NCBI RefSeq assembly: GCF_001908185.1
Contig: NZ_LGHM01000134.1
Span: 1 to 34,400, forward strand
Length of the DNA stretch: 34,400 nt
Source: Bradyrhizobium sp. AS23.2
Lineage (GTDB): Bacteria > Pseudomonadota > Alphaproteobacteria > Rhizobiales > Xanthobacteraceae
Direction of reading: 5' to 3'
Shown here: positions 30,646 through 34,400 of the stretch, one piece after another
Numbering within the stretch: the first letter of the stretch is position 1
Layout: each line of letters begins with the position of its first letter
Notes under the pieces: model-generated
Told to the model about the DNA's origin: nothing
What the model saw: only the letters and a program-made list of their open reading frames with translations
Databases searched by the model: none
Position numbers and translations under genes: made by a program

Positions 30646-32069
30646 AGCACCTTCCCCGGATTCATGATCCCCAGCGGATCGAGCATCGCCTTGATCGAGC
30701 GCATCAGTTCGATCGCGGTCTTGTCCTTCACATCAGGCAATTCATCGCGCTTGAGCACGCCGATGCCGTGCTCGGCCGAGATCGAGCCGCCCATGCGCAG
30801 CACGATCTCGAACACCACCGCGTTCACCTCGTGCCAGCGCGCCAGATAATCCGCGGTGTTGGCGCCGACCGGCTGGCTCACGTTGTAATGCAGATTGCCG
30901 TCGCCGAGATGGCCGAACGGCACCGGCCGTGCGCCGGGGATCAGCTTCACCACGGCGGCGTCGGCTTCCGCGATGAAGGCAGGCACGGCGGCGACAGGCA
31001 CGGAGATGTCGTGCTTGATCGAGCCGCCCTCCGGCTTCTGCGCCGCCGACATTTCGTCGCGCAGCTTCCAGAAGCCGGCGCGCTGGGTGAGGTTGGCCGC
31101 GATCACGGCGTCGTCGACGATCTCCTCTTCCATGGCACGGCCGAGGATCGTTTCCAGCGGCGTGCGGGCGTCGTCGCTGGCTGCGGACAATTCCATCAGC
31201 ACGTACCAGGGGTGCTTCTGCTCCAGGGGATCGCGCACGTCGATGCCGTGCCGGATCGAGAAGTCGACCGCCATCTCCGACAGCAGCTCGAAGCTCGTCA
31301 GCGCGTTCGCGGCCTCGCTTAGCGCGATCGTCAGCAGCTTCAGCGCCGCCGCCGGCGACTTCAGGCCGACGAAGGCGGTCTCGACCGCCCGCGGCTTCGG
31401 AAACAGCTTGAGGGTCGCGGCCGTGATGATGCCGAGCGTGCCTTCCGCGCCGATGAAGAGGTTATGCAGATTATAGCCGGTATTGTCCTTCTTCAGCTTC
31501 GACAGCACGTTGAGCACGCGACCGTCGGCCAGCACCACCTCGAGCCCCAGCGCCATCTCGCGCGCGACGCCATAGGCGAGCGCGGCCGTGCCGCCGGCAT
31601 TGGTCGAGAGATTGCCGCCGATGGTGCAGCTTCCCTCCGCGCCGAGCGAGAGCGGAAACAGCCGATCCATTTCGGCTGCCTTCTGCTGCGCGATCTGCAA
31701 CACGACGCCGGCCTCGCAGGTCATGGTGTTGGAGGCAGTGTCGACCTCGCGGATCTGGTCGAGCCGGCGCAGCGACACCACGACCTCGCCATTGTGCGGC
31801 GTCTGTCCGCCGACGAGCCCCGTGTTGCCGCCCTGCGGCACCAGCGCGATCCTGTGCTCGGACGCGAGCTTGCAGATCGCGGAGACTTCCGCCGTCGAGC
31901 CCGGCCGCAGCACCAGCGGCGAGCGGCCGTGAAACAGGTTACGCTCCTCGGTGACATAGGCCTCGATATCGGCCGCATCGGTGATCGCATGGCGGTCGCC
32001 GACGATTTTGCGGAGTTGTTCGATCAGCTCGGGCGCAAGCGGTGGGGTGGCAGATTTGTTGATGTTCAT
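30642..32069 (-). CDS. FAD-linked oxidase, D-2-hydroxyacid dehydrogenase type
   Basis: The 475-residue protein belongs to the GlcD / D-2-hydroxyglutarate dehydrogenase family. The FAD-binding part has VLRPGSTAEVSAICKLASEH, LVPQGGNTGLVGGQTPH, LSLGAEGSCTIGGNLSTNAG and GAEGTLGIITAATLKLFPKP. The C-terminal cap has PVPFGHLGDGNLHYNVSQP, with His residues expected to bind a metal, and SISAEHGIGVLKRDEL. It oxidises a D-2-hydroxyacid to the 2-oxo acid; lactate, glycolate and 2-hydroxyglutarate are candidates. I chose ATG 32069; the TTG-started extension to 32102 would nearly reach the sua5 stop. It lies 22 bases after sua5 and overlaps ypeA by four bases. Confidence 0.92.
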   Translation of the reverse strand: MNINKSATPPLAPELIEQLRKIVGDRHAITDAADIEAYVTEERNLFHGRSPLVLRPGSTAEVSAICKLASEHRIALVPQGGNTGLVGGQTPHNGEVVVSLRRLDQIREVDTASNTMTCEAGVVLQIAQQKAAEMDRLFPLSLGAEGSCTIGGNLSTNAGGTAALAYGVAREMALGLEVVLADGRVLNVLSKLKKDNTGYNLHNLFIGAEGTLGIITAATLKLFPKPRAVETAFVGLKSPAAALKLLTIALSEAANALTSFELLSEMAVDFSIRHGIDVRDPLEQKHPWYVLMELSAASDDARTPLETILGRAMEEEIVDDAVIAANLTQRAGFWKLRDEMSAAQKPEGGSIKHDISVPVAAVPAFIAEADAAVVKLIPGARPVPFGHLGDGNLHYNVSQPVGANTADYLARWHEVNAVVFEIVLRMGGSISAEHGIGVLKRDELPDVKDKTAIELMRSIKAMLDPLGIMNPGKVL

Positions 32070-32091
32070 CGCTTCGTCTCTTCTTCCACTC

Positions 32092-33081
32092 TTATCGCGC
32101 AACCGCCGCCCGGCGCAGCCGGTCGTTGATCGCTTCGCCCAAACCGTCTTCCGGGATCGCCATCACGGCGATCGCCCGCGGGCTCTGCGCATCGAGCGCC
32201 CGTAGATAACCGAACAGATTGGCGGCGGCTTCATCGAGATCAGCCGCAGGCGACAAATTCATGACAGCCGCCGCGGCCTCCAGGCCGGGCAGGCGCGCAC
32301 GGCCGAACGCCAGCAGCGCTTCGCCCGGCGCCACGTCGCGCGCATTGAGCCGCACATTGGCGCGCGGCGCGTAGTGCGAGGCCAGCATGCCCGGCGCCAG
32401 CGGTTGGTTGTCGTCGCTCCCGGCCTCCACAGGCGGCCGCGCCAGAGACGTGCCCAGCACGGCCTCGATTCGTTCGCGTGATAGTCCGCCGGGGCGGAGC
32501 AGCATCGGCGCCTCGAAGCAGCCCACGATGGTCGATTCGACGCCGACCGCGACCGGCCCGCCGTCGACGATGAGGTCGATCCGCCCCGATAGGTCGCTTT
32601 CGACATGGGCGGCGAGCGTCGGCGAGACGTGCCCGGAGATATTTGCAGACGGCGCCACCACCGCCCCGCCAAAGGCGCGCAGGATCGCTTCCGCCACCGG
32701 ATGGGCGGGGATGCGGATCGCGACCGTGTCGAGGCCCGCGGTGGCAAGCTCCGCCACCGCACAGCCGTCCGCCTTCGGCACAACCAGCGTCAGCGGCCCC
32801 GGCCAGAACGCCTCCGCAAGGCGAAGGGCGCGCGCGTCGAACCGGCCTATCCGCCGCGCGGCGGCAATATCCGGGACATGTGCGATCAGCGGATTGAAGG
32901 CCGGCCGGCCCTTGGCGGCGTAGAGATGGGCGATCGCGGTGGCATTGGCGGCATCCGCTCCGAGCCCGTAGACCGTCTCGGTGGGGAACGCGACCAGCCC
33001 GCCGGCGGCCAATGTACGGGCGGCGGCTTCCGCGCCGGCCGCGCCGGCCAGCAAAATCAACGTTTGAAGACCCGTTTTCAC
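32092..33081 (-). CDS. sua5: L-threonylcarbamoyladenylate synthase, Sua5 type
   Basis: The 329-residue protein makes threonylcarbamoyl-AMP for the t6A modification at position 37 of ANN-reading tRNAs. The YrdC domain shows GLVAFPTETVYGLGADAANA near residue 30, YAAKGRPAFNPLIAHV, FWPGPLTLVV, VAIRIPAHPVA and VVAPSANISGHVSPT, and then VGVESTIVGC. The C-terminal extension with LAPGMLASHYAPRANVRL (the P-G-x4-HYAP motif) defines Sua5 over the shorter TsaC. I prefer GTG at 33081, reading MKTGLQTLILLAG: the frame stays open to 33177, but that would begin inside the tRNA gene. It is the first gene of sua5-FAD oxidase-ypeA and is divergent from tRNA-Pro. Confidence 0.92.
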   Translation of the reverse strand: MKTGLQTLILLAGAAGAEAAARTLAAGGLVAFPTETVYGLGADAANATAIAHLYAAKGRPAFNPLIAHVPDIAAARRIGRFDARALRLAEAFWPGPLTLVVPKADGCAVAELATAGLDTVAIRIPAHPVAEAILRAFGGAVVAPSANISGHVSPTLAAHVESDLSGRIDLIVDGGPVAVGVESTIVGCFEAPMLLRPGGLSRERIEAVLGTSLARPPVEAGSDDNQPLAPGMLASHYAPRANVRLNARDVAPGEALLAFGRARLPGLEAAAAVMNLSPAADLDEAAANLFGYLRALDAQSPRAIAVMAIPEDGLGEAINDRLRRAAVAR

Positions 33082-33149
33082 AGGGACAAAATTCCTCGTA
33101 TCGGCCGCTTGCGGTGCGCCAAACCCGACGCTATAAGCCGCCTTCTTGT

Positions 33150-33226
33150 CGGAGTGTGGCTCAGCCCGGTAGAGCACTGCGTTCGGGACGCAGGGGTCGC
33201 AGGTTCGAATCCTGCCACTCCGACCA
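33150..33226 (+). tRNA. tRNA-Pro (anticodon CGG)
   Basis: The 77-base gene folds as a cloverleaf. Acceptor arms are CGGAGTG (33150-33156) and CACTCCG (33216-33222). The anticodon stem CTGCG/CGCAG encloses TTCGGGA, with CGG at 33184-33186. The T arm has GGTTCGAATCC. The CCA end is encoded (33224-33226). It reads CCG proline codons. The 3' end borders DNA with signs of integration. Confidence 0.96.
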
Positions 33227-33303
33227 AGAACTTCAAATACTTAGACATTCTCTCTTTTCCAACCCCCCCGAATAATCTCCCGAAGAATAGCTGCCCCCCA
33301 AAA

Positions 33304-33450
33304 TCAGGCAGCAGCGCGCTTCTTCGCCATCGCTGTGATGTTCTCGATCGCTTCGGCCTGATAGTCCGGATGGTGTTGGCCGTACTCGGGCGCAAAACGA
33401 CTTCGCGAGGTACCGGCGTTGCGATCGTTCCCATCGTGCTTTGAAGCATC
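33304..33450 (-). pseudogene. possible remnant of a tyrosine integrase C-terminus
   Basis: Read on the minus strand, the frame ending at the stop 33304-33306 gives RFAPEYGQHHPDYQAEAIEN followed by ITAMAKKRAAA. The YG-x-HHPDY-x2-EA pattern resembles the C-terminal end of phage-type integrases of rhizobia, as I recall them (YGHHHPDY). No start, no upstream catalytic R-H-R residues and no continuous frame are visible. The fragment lies 77 bases from the tRNA 3' end and points towards it, as integrase genes next to a tRNA attachment site do. Evidence is suggestive only. Confidence 0.45.
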
Positions 33451-33566
33451 GCAGGAGTGAGCCGCTGACACGAGAATGTGGCGTGGCTCATGGTTGAGCC
33501 ACTCTCAACTTTTGTACTTCATTCGACCAGTTCATCGCGATATATCGCCCGCCGGAGAGCACGGCG

Positions 33567-34070
33567 ATGTTTCGAGGACGGAAGAGCAAATCTCGCGCAC
33601 CTGATGCGCAGCTTGCAGAGCAACGGCGCGAGCGCAACAAGAGCTCCGGCGGGGGCATCCAGGCTTCTATCGCTGAGTTGAGAAGCGTGCCGCGGGAAAA
33701 GCTCGCGGATGCGGTGTTCCTGCTTTCGATGGCAGCAAAGCAACAAAGCAATCAGATTCGACGATCGATCGATGAACGCGCCGGGGCCGAGTTCGAGTTT
33801 GAGCCGCCACCGAATGGAGACTTGGCTGACTATCTTGCGGCGGAGGCAGTTTCGGTTTTGCGCCATCATGAGACTGATGTGCCGAGGTTCGTGGGTCTCC
33901 TGACTCAGCGATCGCCTGACGTCGACTTCACTGTCGATCAAAGAGACGCCGCTTCAATGCTTGCCTCGACGATCCGGGAGCAGCGGCTCGAAGGCATCCT
34001 GGAAGGTCTCAGACTTGCCGGCCTCCTGAACGAGTCCTCAAAGGATCGTCATGCCGCTTCTGGTTCATAG
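33567..34070 (+). CDS. orphan protein of unknown function
   Basis: The 167-residue product begins MFRGRKSKSRAPDAQLAEQR, a basic, flexible head. Two helical parts follow: ASIAELRSVPREKLADAVFL and LSMAAKQQSNQIRRSIDERA, then DLADYLAAEAVSVLRHHETD and AASMLASTIREQRLEGILEG. There is no signal peptide, membrane helix or cysteine. I recognise no family. GGAGAG about 8 bases before the ATG supports the start. Its position after the tRNA and integrase-like remnant suggests a cargo gene of an old insertion. Codon use looks less GC-biased than in the core genes, by eye only. Confidence 0.62.
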   Translation: MFRGRKSKSRAPDAQLAEQRRERNKSSGGGIQASIAELRSVPREKLADAVFLLSMAAKQQSNQIRRSIDERAGAEFEFEPPPNGDLADYLAAEAVSVLRHHETDVPRFVGLLTQRSPDVDFTVDQRDAASMLASTIREQRLEGILEGLRLAGLLNESSKDRHAASGS

Positions 34071-34400
34071 GCGCGAAGCGAATTAGCGGAACCTCCGGCC
34101 GTCGCAGATGGCGCGTGCGAGTTTTCGGTGCGCCACATTTCGTGCAGCCGGGAGCCGGTCCGGCTGGTCTACGCTCGTGCGGTCTAATTAGGACGAGCAG
34201 GCTTGCTGTTCTGCCACGCGGACACGAGAAAATGGGCGGTGTGGAAAACTTTTCATTTTTCGCTTGCAGTCACACGAGCGAGCGTCTATCCCTCCAACCA
34301 CTGAGCGCGGCGCCGCCGGGTCATTGACCAGGGCGAGCGAACGCGCCGCTGATGCTCCTCACCTTGTTGAGTGAACGCAACAACTGACACCAGTCGGTTG
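34071..34400. other. 330-base stretch without a recognised gene
   Basis: Only a 70-codon open frame (34115-34327, plus) is present, with no protein-like pattern and no clear ribosome binding site. There is an AT-rich segment near 34228-34262 that could be a promoter for a gene beyond the window. I see no repeat or tRNA here. Confidence 0.4.

Noticed and set aside
33228..33238. GAACTTCAAAT after the tRNA as another copy of hairpin H1
   Set aside because: Only 11 bases match and no pairing arm is present, so chance similarity is likely.
33078..33491. Minus-strand open frame containing VGVAGFEPATPASRTQCS
   Set aside because: This string is the well-known false translation of the antisense strand of a tRNA gene; part of the region may be an integrase remnant in another frame.
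34115..34327. 70-codon open frame near the right edge
   Set aside because: No ribosome binding site, no domain pattern and an unstructured composition.

Overview
The window looks like chromosomal DNA of a Bradyrhizobium-type alphaproteobacterium (Nitrobacteraceae). The evidence is high GC, gene content (nadA/nadB with a NadQ-type regulator, many chemoreceptors, a TIGR02301-like protein, a YgfZ-Tag-HD cluster) and, above all, several intergenic palindromic repeat types that I recognise from memory as common in Bradyrhizobium genomes. No database search was possible, so family names rest on motifs and recall.

Layout. 1-1.3 kb: start of nadB and complete nadA (minus strand), preceded by two copies of a palindromic operator. 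1.6-4.8 kb (plus): an MFS transporter, a pair of long homologous hairpins, an AcuI/YhdH-type oxidoreductase and a small exported protein. 5.2-13.0 kb (plus): four consecutive methyl-accepting chemotaxis proteins with nearly the same signalling half but unrelated sensor halves. 13.0-15.7 kb (minus): a large DUF2339 membrane protein. 15.8-19.5 kb (minus): ygfZ, tag, an HD phosphohydrolase, a dual-specificity-type phosphatase and nadQ, the probable regulator of the nadA operators 14 kb away. 19.6-23.9 kb (plus): a dihydroorotase-family amidohydrolase, a two-domain rhodanese, an ECF sigma factor, a DUF4142 protein and a cupredoxin. The sigma gene and the DUF4142 gene share one promoter motif. 24.0-26.0 kb (minus): small conserved proteins and a Nudix hydrolase. 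26.05 kb (plus): a YedK/HMCES-type SRAP protein. 26.9-33.1 kb (minus): CaiB-type CoA transferase with a GrdB-like protein, NudK, then the Sua5 / FAD oxidase / YpeA operon. 33.15 kb: tRNA-Pro(CGG), followed by what looks like a decayed integrase tail and an orphan gene, so the right end is probably accessory DNA.

Points deserving attention are: the NadQ regulator and its operator pair in one window; the paired hairpins at 2851-3017 that keep pairing, bulge position and loop length while their sequence has diverged; the matched GGGAACC-N15-CATCCAA promoters; two genes (second MCP and tag) whose natural starts are thrown out of frame by single-base indels; a palindrome directly in front of the SRAP start plus a beta-clamp-like tail on that protein; and the integration scar at the tRNA. 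I found no CRISPR array, no intact insertion sequence, no rRNA and no clear defence system. I do not claim a wholly new system.
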